In this document: positions 8,578 to 17,877 of the stretch, in pieces | Position numbering within the stretch: the first letter of the stretch is position 1 | Layout of the letters: every line of letters begins with the position of its first letter | NCBI RefSeq assembly: GCF_900109365.1 | Contig: NZ_FNZR01000003.1 | Location: 744,001 to 808,000 of the forward strand | Source: Parapedobacter koreensis | GTDB lineage: Bacteria; Bacteroidota; Bacteroidia; Sphingobacteriales; Sphingobacteriaceae | Reading direction: 5' to 3' | DNA length: 64,000 bases | Notes under the pieces: model-generated | Seen by the model: the letters and a program-made list of their open reading frames with translations, nothing else | Database searches by the model: none | What the model was told of the DNA's origin: nothing | Made by a program: the position numbers and the translations under genes

Positions 8578-10482
8578 ATGCGAAAACCATTATACGCCTT
8601 ATCATTGTGCACTATGTTGTTTTTCCTCCATGGATATGCACAGGAGCGATCGGGCAACAAGAAAGCCCAGCAGGCGTTTGATAAAGCAGGGAATCAACTA
8701 AAAAATAGGCAGTACGGATTGGCCATTGCGTCGTTGGAGTCTGCCGTCGAGCTGGATCCGGCATTTGCCATTGCGCACCAGCAATTGGGCGATATTTATC
8801 GCAGGCAGCATGATTATGACGAAGCGGCACAGCATTATTCCCGTGTCATCCAACTGGATTCTACCTTGACTTCGCTTACTTGGTTCGGGCTTGGCGAAAG
8901 TTTGCTACATACAGGCAACTACCGGGAAGCATTGGTTGCACTACAGAAATATGCAGCCACACCGGGGTTGGATGAAGCAGGCAAGCGCCTCACCGATAAA
9001 TATATCACCGATTGCGAGTTTAGCTTATCCGCTGTGATGCATCCTGTAGCCTTTCATCCGCAAAACCCAGGGCCGGCAATAAACAGCGAACACGACGAAT
9101 ATTTTCCCAAGCTCACAGCGGATCATCGAACCATCATTTTTACACGTAAGGTAAATGGTCAGGAGAATTTTTATGAAAGTTCAAAGGACGGTACTGGAGC
9201 ATGGCAAACCGCACAGTTTCTACAGGGGGATATCAATTCGGAATTATACAATGAAGGAGCTCATTGCATCTCGCCCGATGGCAAATACCTGTTTTTCACA
9301 GGATGCAATCGTCCAAATGGATTGGGCAGTTGTGATATTTACGTATCTCGGCGTGAGGGCGACCGTTGGAGCGAGCCCCACAACCTTGGCACTCCCGTCA
9401 ATAGCCAAGGCTGGGAGGCCCAGCCCGCATTGGGGGCGGATGGTCGGACGCTTTATTTTGTGAGCAACCGAAGCGGCGGCCAAGGCGGCTACGATATCTG
9501 GGTGTCTACGCTTCAGGACGATGACCAGTGGGGTGAGCCGCAGAATCTTGGCCCTACCATTAACACACCCTTCAATGAAAGTTCGCCATATATTCACGCA
9601 GATAACCATACGCTTTATTTCGTGTCCAACGGATGGCCGGGATTTGGCGACAAGGATATCTTTAAAAGCCAAAGGGATAGTGACGGCAACTGGCAACAGC
9701 CTGCCAACCTCGGCTTCCCCATCAATGACCACCACGAGCAAAGCGCACTGACCGTAAGCATGAATGGCAAGCATGCCTTTTTCTCGGCCCGAAGGCCCGA
9801 TGCACTGGGCGGGCTGGATATTTATACGTTTGAATTGCCCGAGGTAAACCAGCCAGACCCCGTTGCTTATCTCAAGGGTATCATCGTAGACGCTGAAAGT
9901 AAGACACCTATACAGGCAGAGGTAACCGTGACAGACATCCTAGCCAATCAAATCCTCTACCATGAATCGGCAGACTATGAAGACGGCACATTCCTTGCCC
10001 CCCTGCCATTTGGCAAGACATATGCATTGCACATCAAGCAACCCGGTTACCTCTTTTTCTCAGAAAATTATCCGCTGGATGACAGTACCAAAATCAATGA
10101 TGCCTACGAAATACAGATCAGTTTATCCCCCATAAAAATAGGCAGCACGGAAACACTTAATAACATTTTTTTCGACACCGATAAATACGAATTGCTTCCC
10201 CAATCAAAAAGTGACCTAGACAATCTGGTGGAGTTCCTTCAGCTAAACAAAACCATACGGATAGAAATTAGTGGGCATACAGACAATACGGGAAACGAAA
10301 CTTACAACCAGACACTTTCGGAAAACCGGGCAAGAGCCGTGCATGACTACTTGGTAAGCGCTGGTATCGCTGATGTCCGCTTGACGTATAAAGGATATGG
10401 GCAATCGCAACCCATCGCTGGCAATGAGACCGAAGAAGGACGCCAACTCAATCGCCGCACTGCTTTTAAAATCATTAAATAA
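8578..10482 (+). CDS. OmpA-family outer-membrane protein with TPR and PD40 repeats
   Basis: Exported envelope protein of 634 residues. A signal peptide (hydrophobic core LSLCTMLFFLHGYA, cleavage near residue 21) is followed by TPR repeats at about 25-130, WD40-like PD40 beta-propeller repeats at about 160-415 (recurring FVSNRSGGQGGYDIW-type blades), a carboxypeptidase-regulatory-like beta domain at about 430-510, and an OmpA C-terminal peptidoglycan-binding domain at about 525-634 (NIFFDTDKYEL, GHTDNTG, NRRTAF). This architecture is common in Bacteroidota, where some members take part in type IX secretion or gliding. The present one is too general for a precise role. Confidence 0.9.
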   Translation: MRKPLYALSLCTMLFFLHGYAQERSGNKKAQQAFDKAGNQLKNRQYGLAIASLESAVELDPAFAIAHQQLGDIYRRQHDYDEAAQHYSRVIQLDSTLTSLTWFGLGESLLHTGNYREALVALQKYAATPGLDEAGKRLTDKYITDCEFSLSAVMHPVAFHPQNPGPAINSEHDEYFPKLTADHRTIIFTRKVNGQENFYESSKDGTGAWQTAQFLQGDINSELYNEGAHCISPDGKYLFFTGCNRPNGLGSCDIYVSRREGDRWSEPHNLGTPVNSQGWEAQPALGADGRTLYFVSNRSGGQGGYDIWVSTLQDDDQWGEPQNLGPTINTPFNESSPYIHADNHTLYFVSNGWPGFGDKDIFKSQRDSDGNWQQPANLGFPINDHHEQSALTVSMNGKHAFFSARRPDALGGLDIYTFELPEVNQPDPVAYLKGIIVDAESKTPIQAEVTVTDILANQILYHESADYEDGTFLAPLPFGKTYALHIKQPGYLFFSENYPLDDSTKINDAYEIQISLSPIKIGSTETLNNIFFDTDKYELLPQSKSDLDNLVEFLQLNKTIRIEISGHTDNTGNETYNQTLSENRARAVHDYLVSAGIADVRLTYKGYGQSQPIAGNETEEGRQLNRRTAFKIIK

Positions 10483-10494
10483 ATCCGCTAATCA

Positions 10495-11373
10495 ATGAAT
10501 CGAAAAATTTATCTCCTTGTTTTGTTATTATGGGCATACGGATCCGGATGTATTGCCCAGGTGGTGGCACCCAATGCCCAGTTGCAGCTCGTAGCCGACG
10601 GCTTCGGCTTCACCGAAGGTCCTGCTGCTGACGCGGAAGGAAACGTGTTTTTTACCGATCAGCCCAACGACCGGATATGGAAATACAGCACCGATGGGAA
10701 GTTGTCCATTTTCATGGAGCCCGCTGGCCGCGCTAATGGCATGTATTTCGATAAGGAGGGCAACCTCATTGCCTGTGCCGACCAACACTACGAATTGTGG
10801 CGTATCAGCATGGATAAACAGGTTGAAAAGCTCGTTGTAAGTTATAGTGATTCGCTGTTCAACGGCCCCAATGATGTGTGGGTATCCCCATCGGGTTCTA
10901 TCTATTTTACTGACCCCTATTATCAACGGGATTATTGGGATCGCACTGAGCCAGATATGCCGACACAGGCCCTCTACCGATACCAGAACGGGCAGGTCGA
11001 TCGCTTGGACGACCAGTTTAAAAAGCCCAATGGCATTGTTGGTACACCCGACGGCAAAATGTTGTATGTAGCGGATATTGGCGACAGTAAGATATATCGG
11101 TATCGCATCCATAGCGATGGTTCGCTCACCGACAAGGAATTCTTTGCACCGCAGGGCTCCGATGGTATGACCATCGACGAACGTGGAAATATCTACCTTA
11201 CGGGCAAAGGCGTAGATGTCTACAATCCCAATGGCGAAAAAATCGAACACATCGATGTCCCGGCCAATTGGACGGCTAACGTGTGTTTCGGTGGCCACAA
11301 CCGTGATGTGCTTTTCATCACCGCCAGCGACAAGGTGTTCATATTGAACATGCAAGTAAAAGGGGTCGACTAA
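10495..11373 (+). CDS. SMP-30/gluconolactonase/LRE family protein, exported
   Basis: Six-bladed beta-propeller of the SMP-30/gluconolactonase family, 292 residues, with an N-terminal signal peptide ending near residue 22 (GCIAQ). Family motifs include FTEGPAADAEGNVFFTDQ near residue 35, NGPNDVWVSPSGSIYFTDP near residue 122 and KKPNGIVGTPDGKMLYVAD near residue 180. The conserved acidic and asparagine residues that bind the divalent metal lie in these blades. It probably acts in the periplasm as a lactonase on sugar lactones, but the substrate cannot be read from sequence. Only 12 bases separate it from the preceding OmpA-family gene. Confidence 0.88.
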   Translation: MNRKIYLLVLLLWAYGSGCIAQVVAPNAQLQLVADGFGFTEGPAADAEGNVFFTDQPNDRIWKYSTDGKLSIFMEPAGRANGMYFDKEGNLIACADQHYELWRISMDKQVEKLVVSYSDSLFNGPNDVWVSPSGSIYFTDPYYQRDYWDRTEPDMPTQALYRYQNGQVDRLDDQFKKPNGIVGTPDGKMLYVADIGDSKIYRYRIHSDGSLTDKEFFAPQGSDGMTIDERGNIYLTGKGVDVYNPNGEKIEHIDVPANWTANVCFGGHNRDVLFITASDKVFILNMQVKGVD

Positions 11374-11383
11374 ACGACCCCTT
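11358..11383. terminator. Bidirectional hairpin terminator
   Basis: A 9-base-pair perfect stem (AAGGGGTCG at 11360-11368 with CGACCCCTT at 11375-11383) encloses the stop codon of the SMP-30 gene. It lies between convergent genes; the minus-strand side is followed by a short T-rich run. Confidence 0.65.
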
Positions 11384-11392
11384 GTCTACCCC

Positions 11393-11956
11393 TTATGCAT
11401 GCTGTCCGGCATGCTTGCCTTCGGCAAACTCTTCGATGACCTTTTCATTGAAATCTGGTAGGTCGTCTGGCGTGCGGCTGGTCACCAGGCCTTGATCAAC
11501 CACCACGGCGCTGTCTTCCCATAGCGCCCCGGCGTTAATCAAGTCCTTGCTGATGTTTTTCACCGACGTCATCCGGCGCCCTTCCACCACTTCCGCGTCA
11601 ATCAACACCTGCGGGCCATGGCATATTGCCGCCACGGGCTTCCCGGCATCAAAAAACGCTTTCACGAAGTCCAAGGCCTTTTCGTTTACCCGGAGTTTGT
11701 CTGGATTTATCACGCCGCCGGGTATCAACAATGCATCATAATCATCCGCATTGGCCTGATCCAGCGGTACATCCACATCAAAATCAAGGCTCCAGTCGTT
11801 GCCTTTTTTAGCGCGTACCACGTCCTTTTTGGGCGATACGATATGAGTGGTTGCACCTTCCAGTTGCAGCGCGTCCCTCGGGCTGGTCAGCTCAACTTCT
11901 TCAAATCCGTCAGCGGTCAGGATAGCCACTTTTCGATCTTTCAATTCTTCAGCCAT
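11393..11956 (-). CDS. DJ-1/PfpI family protein (class I glutamine amidotransferase fold)
   Basis: A 187-residue cytoplasmic protein of the PfpI/YhbO branch. The nucleophile elbow is AAICHGPQ with cysteine 112, and the partner glutamate is in the GFEEVELTSP segment near residue 20. Members act as stress-protective proteins, variously described as protease, chaperone or deglycase; the exact activity is debated. It is preceded by a strong AAGGAGG ribosome binding site, rare in this window, suggesting high translation. Confidence 0.92.
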   Translation of the reverse strand: MAEELKDRKVAILTADGFEEVELTSPRDALQLEGATTHIVSPKKDVVRAKKGNDWSLDFDVDVPLDQANADDYDALLIPGGVINPDKLRVNEKALDFVKAFFDAGKPVAAICHGPQVLIDAEVVEGRRMTSVKNISKDLINAGALWEDSAVVVDQGLVTSRTPDDLPDFNEKVIEEFAEGKHAGQHA

Positions 11957-11964
11957 AATGTCAT

Positions 11965-11971
11965 CCTCCTT
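11965..11971 (-). promoter_or_regulatory. Strong Shine-Dalgarno sequence of the DJ-1/PfpI gene
   Basis: AAGGAGG on the minus strand, 8 bases before the ATG at 11956. Most genes here have no recognisable Shine-Dalgarno sequence, so this one stands out. Confidence 0.7.
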
Positions 11972-12048
11972 TTTTTGTCATTACTATTTATAATAAGTTA
12001 CAGGAGAATAGCTGTCTTTGTTTTTGAAAAATTGGATTGACTGGCCTA

Positions 12049-12708
12049 TCAGCTTTCCAGCGGTTTCCATTCCAAGACTTCATTGCCGGCTACGGGGTAG
12101 ATATGTGCGCCGCGGATCGGCTGGAGCAGGTATAATCCTGTGAGCGCGCCAAAAGCCGGTAGCAACAGCGTCCGCTGATGGCGGTAGAAACAAGGCAATC
12201 GGTAAGATTGTCGCCCTTTCGCCGGGATGAGACATCCCGGATGCACATGGCCCGCAATGTTGAATTGGCTGGCCATTACCTGTTCCATCGGATGGTGGGT
12301 ACAAACGATATAGGGTGTTACCGGATAAGACGCACGTACTTCCACGCTGTTTTTCTCTAATAAATCATCCGGCAAAACATCGTGATTGCCACGGGTAAGG
12401 ACAAAGTGGGTGGTCGGGTTTGCCCTGCGGAATCGTTCAAACGCCAGCCATTCGCTGTTCAGATCGCTATGGAATAGGTCGCCCAGCAACACAACGGTAC
12501 GAATAGGATGGTTGTCCAGCAACGATTGCAAGCGCATCGTGTCCTTATCCGTAGGCAAAGCAGGCATGAAAATTCCGGCCTTACGGAAGTGGGCAGCTTT
12601 ACCCAAATGCCAGTCGGCAATGATCAGGGTATCCTGATCGGGCAGCAGCAGCGCCCTTTCGGGAAGCATGACGAGGGAAGTGCCCAGAATCTGAATGGTT
12701 TTCCCCAT
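12049..12708 (-). CDS. pdeM: Ligase-associated DNA damage response endonuclease PdeM
   Basis: Calcineurin-like metallophosphoesterase of 219 residues. Metal-binding motifs appear in order: ADWHLGKAAHFRK near residue 31, GDLFHS near 75, GNHD near 107, and the later histidine motifs CTHHP and GHVHPG. It is the last gene of the four-gene repair cassette and starts 4 bases after the helicase gene ends. The PdeM family sits with an ATP-dependent ligase, Lhr-like helicase and beta-lactamase-fold exonuclease in many bacteria and is thought to process DNA ends. Confidence 0.93.
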   Translation of the reverse strand: MGKTIQILGTSLVMLPERALLLPDQDTLIIADWHLGKAAHFRKAGIFMPALPTDKDTMRLQSLLDNHPIRTVVLLGDLFHSDLNSEWLAFERFRRANPTTHFVLTRGNHDVLPDDLLEKNSVEVRASYPVTPYIVCTHHPMEQVMASQFNIAGHVHPGCLIPAKGRQSYRLPCFYRHQRTLLLPAFGALTGLYLLQPIRGAHIYPVAGNEVLEWKPLES

Positions 12709-12712
12709 ACGG

Positions 12713-15145
12713 CTAAGCCTCCAATTGTGTTTTCAACTTTTCCAAACGTGCCTGCCAATCTTCGTTGCTATACCGCTCGCGGAATGACTCGGCAAATACA
12801 GGAAACGCAAAGGGCGTAAGCCGATCCGGCCGCCGCAGCACGATGCGATGCGTGCTGATCCGTTCGAACGCTTTATACATGCGCGATGCTTCCAGTTGGA
12901 AATCATAGACTTCATCATATGCCTGCCGCAGGAGCAGGTTGTCCGGATCGTATTCTTCAAATACAGAAAAGAATAGGCCTGAATTGGCTTGCAGGTACTT
13001 GGTTTTCATGGGTTTACCCGGGTAGCCTTGGAATACCAGGCCAGCTATGCCGGCGATATCCCTGAATTTGCGCCGCGCCATTTCGCGGATGTTGATGCCG
13101 TTCCGGATATCGTCAAACAGCCGCTCGGTTGAAAATAACCCGTTTTGCAAGGCTTCTTCCAAAGGCAGCGGATCGTCGCAAAGCAGTTCAAAGCCGTATT
13201 CATTACTGGCAATGCTGAACGAAGCCTTCCGGATGCTGCTGATCCGATAGGCGACCACCGCGGCCATGCCTTCATGCACCAGCTTTCCCTCAAACGGAAA
13301 GACAAACAGATGATGGCCGTACTGCGTATGGATATACTCTACCAGCAACTCGTCCTCCGCAGGCAGTTCGGATACCCTGCGCTGCTCATCGAACAGGGGC
13401 TGGAGGAAACGCAATTCCACCGGATAGGTGGGCAATTTACGGTGGAGCTCCGTAAAGGTATGCCGCAAGGCCGCTCCAAAATTGTCCGAGATGGGAAACC
13501 GGCCGCCCATCCAGGATGGCACTGCCCCTTTCTTTCCCGTTGCGGGGCGTACAATGGCCTGGATATCTTTCACGCGTACGAGCTCCAGTAGCCGGCCTGA
13601 AAACCAGAAGGTGTCGCCAGGTTGCAGGCGGGAGATAAACCACTCCTCGATGGTGCCGAGGTATTTGCCACTCAGGAATTTCACGCGCATCATCGTATCG
13701 GACACGATGGCACCGATGCTCAGGCGGTGGCGCATCGCCACCCGCTTGCTGGTGACGCGGTAGGTGCCGTTTTCCAGCACCACTTTATGGAATTCCTCAT
13801 ACGTATCCAGCGTGCGGCCGCCTTTCGTGACCATGAGCAGGCATTCGTCAAACTCCGCGCGGCTGATGGAAGCAAAACAATGCGTGCGCCTCACCTCTGC
13901 GTACAGCTCATCGGCATGGAATCCATCAGACACCGCCAGGGTAACCATGTACTGTACCAGTACGTCAAAAGACCGCACATAAGGCAGACGTTGCTCCAGC
14001 AATCCGTTGTGCACAGCATAGCGGATGGCGGCCCCTTCCATGATTTCGAGCGAATGGGTGGGCAGGAAATAGATTTTGCTGGTCTCACCGGGACGATGAC
14101 CGCTCCGTCCGGCACGCTGGATAAACCGGGCTACCCCTTTGGGCGATCCGATTTGCACCACACAATCCACGGGTCGGAAGTCTACGCCCAGATCGAGGCT
14201 ACTGGTGCACACTACGGCTTTCAGGATGCCACGGTGCAATGCATCCTCCACCCACAGGCGGAGCTCTTCGCTCAGCGATCCGTGGTGGATGGCTATCGCA
14301 CCTGCCAGTTCCGGTGCTGCCGCCAGCAGCTGATGGTACCAGATCTCGGCTTGCGACCGTGTATTCGTAAAGAGCAATGTAGACCGATGCATATTGATAA
14401 TGGGCAGTACCTTGTAAATCATTTTGGTGCCCAAATGGCCCGCCCAGGGAAACCGATCCAGCTCATCGGGAAACAAGGTCTCCATGTAAATGTCTTTTTT
14501 CAGTTCGGCTTTTACCAGGCGCCCCCTTTCATTGGTGCCCAGCAGGATATCCATCGCTTCGCCAAGGTTGCCGATGGTTGCCGAGATGCCCCACACCCGA
14601 AGGCCGGGGCAAATTGTACGCAGGCGGCTGAGCGCTAGCTCCACAAGCACGCCCCTTTTGCTGCCCACCAGCTCATGCCATTCATCCACCACCACAAATT
14701 CCAGTTGATCGAAATAATCCTGGTAACCTTTTGAAGCCAGTAATAGATGGATGCTTTCCGGGGTGGTGATGAGTGCTTGTGGTGGCATTGTCCGCTGTCG
14801 CTGGCGTTCGTTGGTGTCTGTATCACCCGTCCGCAGCCCGATACGGTAGTCCAGATCCAGTTCCTCACTGACTGAGCGGGTCGCTAGGAGTATTTCTGCC
14901 GAAAGTGCCCGTAAGGGCGTAATCCAAAGGCAATGGAGGTTTTTTTTCTTTCGTTCCTTGCGGTAGTACTGCTGCAATACACCAAACCACACCGCAAAAG
15001 TCTTTCCGTACCCCGTGGGGGCATTCAATAATCCCGATTGGCCGTCAGCGATGGCTTTCCAGGTGTCCTGCTGGAAATGGTGGGGCTGCCAACCCTTATT
15101 GAAAAACCAAGCATCGGCAAATGCGTTCATCTCTTCACGCTCCAT
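12713..15145 (-). CDS. Ligase-associated DNA damage response DEXH-box helicase (Lhr-like)
   Basis: Superfamily 2 helicase of 810 residues, the short bacterial Lhr-core form. Motif I is NAPTGYGKTF near residue 40, motif II is DEWH near residue 153, and motif VI is QRAGRSGHRPG near residue 348. The second half holds the winged-helix and Lhr-specific domains. Lhr helicases move 3'-5' on single-stranded DNA and unwind DNA-DNA and DNA-RNA duplexes. The gene follows the ligase after an 88-base gap that contains its own possible promoter, so it and pdeM may be transcribed separately from exonuclease and ligase. Confidence 0.95.
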   Translation of the reverse strand: MEREEMNAFADAWFFNKGWQPHHFQQDTWKAIADGQSGLLNAPTGYGKTFAVWFGVLQQYYRKERKKKNLHCLWITPLRALSAEILLATRSVSEELDLDYRIGLRTGDTDTNERQRQRTMPPQALITTPESIHLLLASKGYQDYFDQLEFVVVDEWHELVGSKRGVLVELALSRLRTICPGLRVWGISATIGNLGEAMDILLGTNERGRLVKAELKKDIYMETLFPDELDRFPWAGHLGTKMIYKVLPIINMHRSTLLFTNTRSQAEIWYHQLLAAAPELAGAIAIHHGSLSEELRLWVEDALHRGILKAVVCTSSLDLGVDFRPVDCVVQIGSPKGVARFIQRAGRSGHRPGETSKIYFLPTHSLEIMEGAAIRYAVHNGLLEQRLPYVRSFDVLVQYMVTLAVSDGFHADELYAEVRRTHCFASISRAEFDECLLMVTKGGRTLDTYEEFHKVVLENGTYRVTSKRVAMRHRLSIGAIVSDTMMRVKFLSGKYLGTIEEWFISRLQPGDTFWFSGRLLELVRVKDIQAIVRPATGKKGAVPSWMGGRFPISDNFGAALRHTFTELHRKLPTYPVELRFLQPLFDEQRRVSELPAEDELLVEYIHTQYGHHLFVFPFEGKLVHEGMAAVVAYRISSIRKASFSIASNEYGFELLCDDPLPLEEALQNGLFSTERLFDDIRNGINIREMARRKFRDIAGIAGLVFQGYPGKPMKTKYLQANSGLFFSVFEEYDPDNLLLRQAYDEVYDFQLEASRMYKAFERISTHRIVLRRPDRLTPFAFPVFAESFRERYSNEDWQARLEKLKTQLEA

Positions 15146-15198
15146 TTGCTATTCGATTTCCTCATTTGCCCTCAAAACTGATGTATGCCTCCTGTTTT

Positions 15199-15206
15199 CA
15201 AAGTTA
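15199..15206 (-). promoter_or_regulatory. -7 promoter box before the Lhr-like helicase
   Basis: TAACTTTG on the minus strand fits TAnnTTTG and lies in the 88-base gap between ligase and helicase. A TTG upstream is only 16 bases away, shorter than usual. Confidence 0.4.
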
Positions 15207-15233
15207 CAATTTTGCGCGAAATCAATACATACC

Positions 15234-16826
15234 TTATTGGGATGCCGCAATCAATTGCAGCAAATCCGTCTTAGTGTTCGCTTCACCAGCTTTCTTGTCG
15301 CGACGCCAACGCAGGATACGCGGAAAACGCAACGCCACGCCCGATTTGTGCCTGCTACTTGCCTGAATGCCTTCGAAAGCAATCTCAAACACATGGTATG
15401 GCTCCACACTGCGCACGGGTCCAAAGCGTTCCAGGGTATGACGTTTTATCCACCCGTCCAGTTCGGTGATTTCCTTGTCGGTAAGTCCCGAATACGCTTT
15501 TGCAAAAGGTACGAGCGTGTCGCCATCCCATATGGCAAACGTATAGTCGGTATAAAGGTTAGCCCGGCGCCCATGCCCGCTCTGGGCATAAATCAGTACC
15601 CCGTCTACCGTCAGCGGGTCGGTCTTCCATTTCCACCAGTTGCCCCTTCTGCGTCCGCTGCCATATATGCTGTCTTTGCGCTTGACCATCACACCCTCGC
15701 AATGGAAATCCCTTGCATGCTGGCGGAAAACTGCCACTTCCCCCCAATTGTTGAAAGGCATCAAGTCCGACAGCAGCAGTACACCTTGCAAGCTGGGTGA
15801 CGACAGCAATGTTTCCAATAGGTTTCTACGGTACAGCATGTGCATATTCCGGATATCCTTCCCTTCCCATTCCAATAGGTCGAAACATACCATCACCAGC
15901 GGTGCTTCCCGAAGCACTTTCGGCGAAAGTGTTTTCCGTCCGATACGTGTTTGCATCACCTGGAAAGGTAGCGGCCGTCCATCTTGCCAGGGGATGATTT
16001 CACCATCAACGACCGTGCCGTCCGGCAATAAATCGTCCAGCGACCCAAATTCAGGAAATTTGTCGGTCAGGAGATCTTCCCCTCTACTCCACACGAAAAG
16101 TTGGCCATTGCGCACCACTACCTGACCGCGTATACCGTCCAGTTTTTTTTCGATATACCAGTCGCCAATGTCGCCAAGTGATTCCGGCGTGCTGTCCAGT
16201 TGGTAAGCGAGGTAAAACGGATAAGGCTGGAAGTCCCGCGTGCCCTGTCCGGGTTCGGCAAACAGTGATGCCATGGTCTCTTTCGCAGGCGACCATTTAC
16301 CCATCAGGCGGTGGGCTACCGCTGCCTCATCAATGCCTAGGTAAACGGCAAGTGCCTTGATGACCAACTGGCGGGATACGCCCACCCGGAAATTGCCGGT
16401 AATCAATTTAGTAAATACAAACCGCTGATCTTTGTCTAAATCCCGCCAGTAGCTGGTGATGAGGTCCTTTTTTCGTTCATCGGCCAGATCAGGAAGCGTA
16501 GCGAGTTGTGTGATGACTTCCGGCAACTGATAATCCCTTGTAGGGGCATGTGGGGGCAGCATCAAAGCAATCGCTTCGGCGAGGTCACCCACGATGTGAT
16601 ACGATTCTTCAAATAGCCAGTATGGGATTTCGCTCATATCAGCAGCCCAAAGTTTAAGATCCGCCGTCTTCACTGGTCGCTTGGGCCGGTTGCCTATCAG
16701 CAGTGCGATGGCATACAGGCTGCTTCGATCATCGCTGTGCCGCAGATAGTCGACGATGGCCGCCACCTTATCATTTGTCTTTGTTGTCTGGTCAATGGTT
16801 ACAAATAGTTGGGTAAATAGCTTCAT
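15234..16826 (-). CDS. ATP-dependent DNA ligase of the repair cassette
   Basis: Seals nicks using ATP, 530 residues. An N-terminal DNA-binding domain occupies about 1-190, and the adenylation domain follows with motif I EKKLDG, where lysine 228 becomes adenylated; motif III is in LVMVCFDLLEWEGKD and motif IV in HCEGVMVKRKD. A C-terminal OB-fold follows (KWKTD...). This is additional to the NAD-dependent LigA expected elsewhere. It overlaps the upstream exonuclease gene by four bases (ATGA type), so the two are translationally coupled. Confidence 0.95.
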   Translation of the reverse strand: MKLFTQLFVTIDQTTKTNDKVAAIVDYLRHSDDRSSLYAIALLIGNRPKRPVKTADLKLWAADMSEIPYWLFEESYHIVGDLAEAIALMLPPHAPTRDYQLPEVITQLATLPDLADERKKDLITSYWRDLDKDQRFVFTKLITGNFRVGVSRQLVIKALAVYLGIDEAAVAHRLMGKWSPAKETMASLFAEPGQGTRDFQPYPFYLAYQLDSTPESLGDIGDWYIEKKLDGIRGQVVVRNGQLFVWSRGEDLLTDKFPEFGSLDDLLPDGTVVDGEIIPWQDGRPLPFQVMQTRIGRKTLSPKVLREAPLVMVCFDLLEWEGKDIRNMHMLYRRNLLETLLSSPSLQGVLLLSDLMPFNNWGEVAVFRQHARDFHCEGVMVKRKDSIYGSGRRRGNWWKWKTDPLTVDGVLIYAQSGHGRRANLYTDYTFAIWDGDTLVPFAKAYSGLTDKEITELDGWIKRHTLERFGPVRSVEPYHVFEIAFEGIQASSRHKSGVALRFPRILRWRRDKKAGEANTKTDLLQLIAASQ

Positions 16827-17815
16827 GGTTCGTCCTCCTCAATCGCGGCACCCTGCAAGTGTACCTCAGATGCCCGGAGCCCATATCGTTCACGAAGCCA
16901 CTGCGCAAATTGCCCTTCGTAGCCATGAGTGACATACACGTGCTCCGCACCTGTGGCGATCACAGCACGGTTGAGCTGCTGCCAGTCGCTATGATCGGAC
17001 AATACAAACCCGCGGTCTACCCCTTTGCGACGCCGGGTGCCACGCAATTGCATCCATCCGCTGCACAACGCAATACGGTAAGGGGCCAGTTTTTTCAGCC
17101 ATGGCGAGCCGAAGGCTGACGGCGGAGCAACGATTGCAGCTCCCTTCAAAGTATGCCTATCCATGTCTGCGGCGAGGTATGCTCCAGGGAAATCGTATCC
17201 GATGGTGGCCAGTGCCGCGTTTACATTGGCGACCGCACCGTGCAGGAATATTGGGCCGACGGATGTATCCAAGTGATGGAGGATGGTTTGCGATTTTCCG
17301 AGGGCATAGCCCAGCAATACCGTATTCATTCCCGTTGTTGCGTTTTGCGACCACCAAGTGTTGATGTCGGAGAAGACAGCTGCCGGATCCGGAAATCGGT
17401 AAATCGGGAGCCCGAATGTGGATTCCGTAACAAAATGATGGCACGGTACAGGCTCATAGGGCGTACTTACGCCGTCATCCGTCCACTTATAATCACCGGA
17501 TACCACCCAGACTTCCCCCCGATATTCCAGACGTACCTGCGCTGACCCAATGATGTGCCCTGCCGGATGCAAGCTTATCCGCAAGCCATTGATGGCGATG
17601 ACTTCTTCGTAATCCAACGTCTGGATAGTAATGTCCGGCCCCAGCCGAAGCCGTAGGATGGGTGCTGTATGCCGGTGGCACAGGTAATACTGCATTCCCC
17701 ACCGGGCATGATCGCTATGCCCATGCGTGATGATGGCCCGTTCCACGGGCTCCCAAGGGTCGATGTATACATCGGCTTGCGGACAGTAAATGCCCTGTTT
17801 GGTGAATTTCAGCAT
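16823..17815 (-). CDS. Ligase-associated DNA damage response exonuclease
   Basis: Metallo-beta-lactamase-fold nuclease of 330 residues, related to mRNA 3'-end processing factors and SNM1-type nucleases. The metal motif THGHSDHARWG is near residue 31, SLHPAGHIIGSAQ near residue 82, and VVSGDYKW near residue 103; the late DHSDW motif is also present. It is the first gene of the cassette exonuclease-ligase-helicase-PdeM and shares a divergent promoter region with the downstream thioesterase gene. Confidence 0.94.
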   Translation of the reverse strand: MLKFTKQGIYCPQADVYIDPWEPVERAIITHGHSDHARWGMQYYLCHRHTAPILRLRLGPDITIQTLDYEEVIAINGLRISLHPAGHIIGSAQVRLEYRGEVWVVSGDYKWTDDGVSTPYEPVPCHHFVTESTFGLPIYRFPDPAAVFSDINTWWSQNATTGMNTVLLGYALGKSQTILHHLDTSVGPIFLHGAVANVNAALATIGYDFPGAYLAADMDRHTLKGAAIVAPPSAFGSPWLKKLAPYRIALCSGWMQLRGTRRRKGVDRGFVLSDHSDWQQLNRAVIATGAEHVYVTHGYEGQFAQWLRERYGLRASEVHLQGAAIEEDEP

Positions 17816-17829
17816 CGTTGGAAATTAAA

Positions 17830-17837
17830 CAAAAATA
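17830..17837 (-). promoter_or_regulatory. -7 promoter box of the DNA repair cassette
   Basis: TATTTTTG on the minus strand, 15-16 bases before the exonuclease start. It fits TAnnTTTG; no convincing -33 TTG is seen. Confidence 0.5.
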
Positions 17838-17865
17838 GCGCGCCATGGTTTATGCGAATTATTGC

Positions 17866-17873
17866 TATGTTTG
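17866..17873 (+). promoter_or_regulatory. -7 promoter box abutting the thioesterase start
   Basis: TATGTTTG fits TAnnTTTG and ends 4 bases before the ATG at 17878, so the transcript could begin at the start codon itself. Confidence 0.45.
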
Positions 17874-17877
17874 GATT

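Noticed and set aside
13622-14638. Plus-strand frame of 338 codons opposite the Lhr-like helicase
   Set aside because: The helicase on the other strand has full motif support; the antisense frame shows no domain features and is rich in His, Gln and Arg as such shadows often are.
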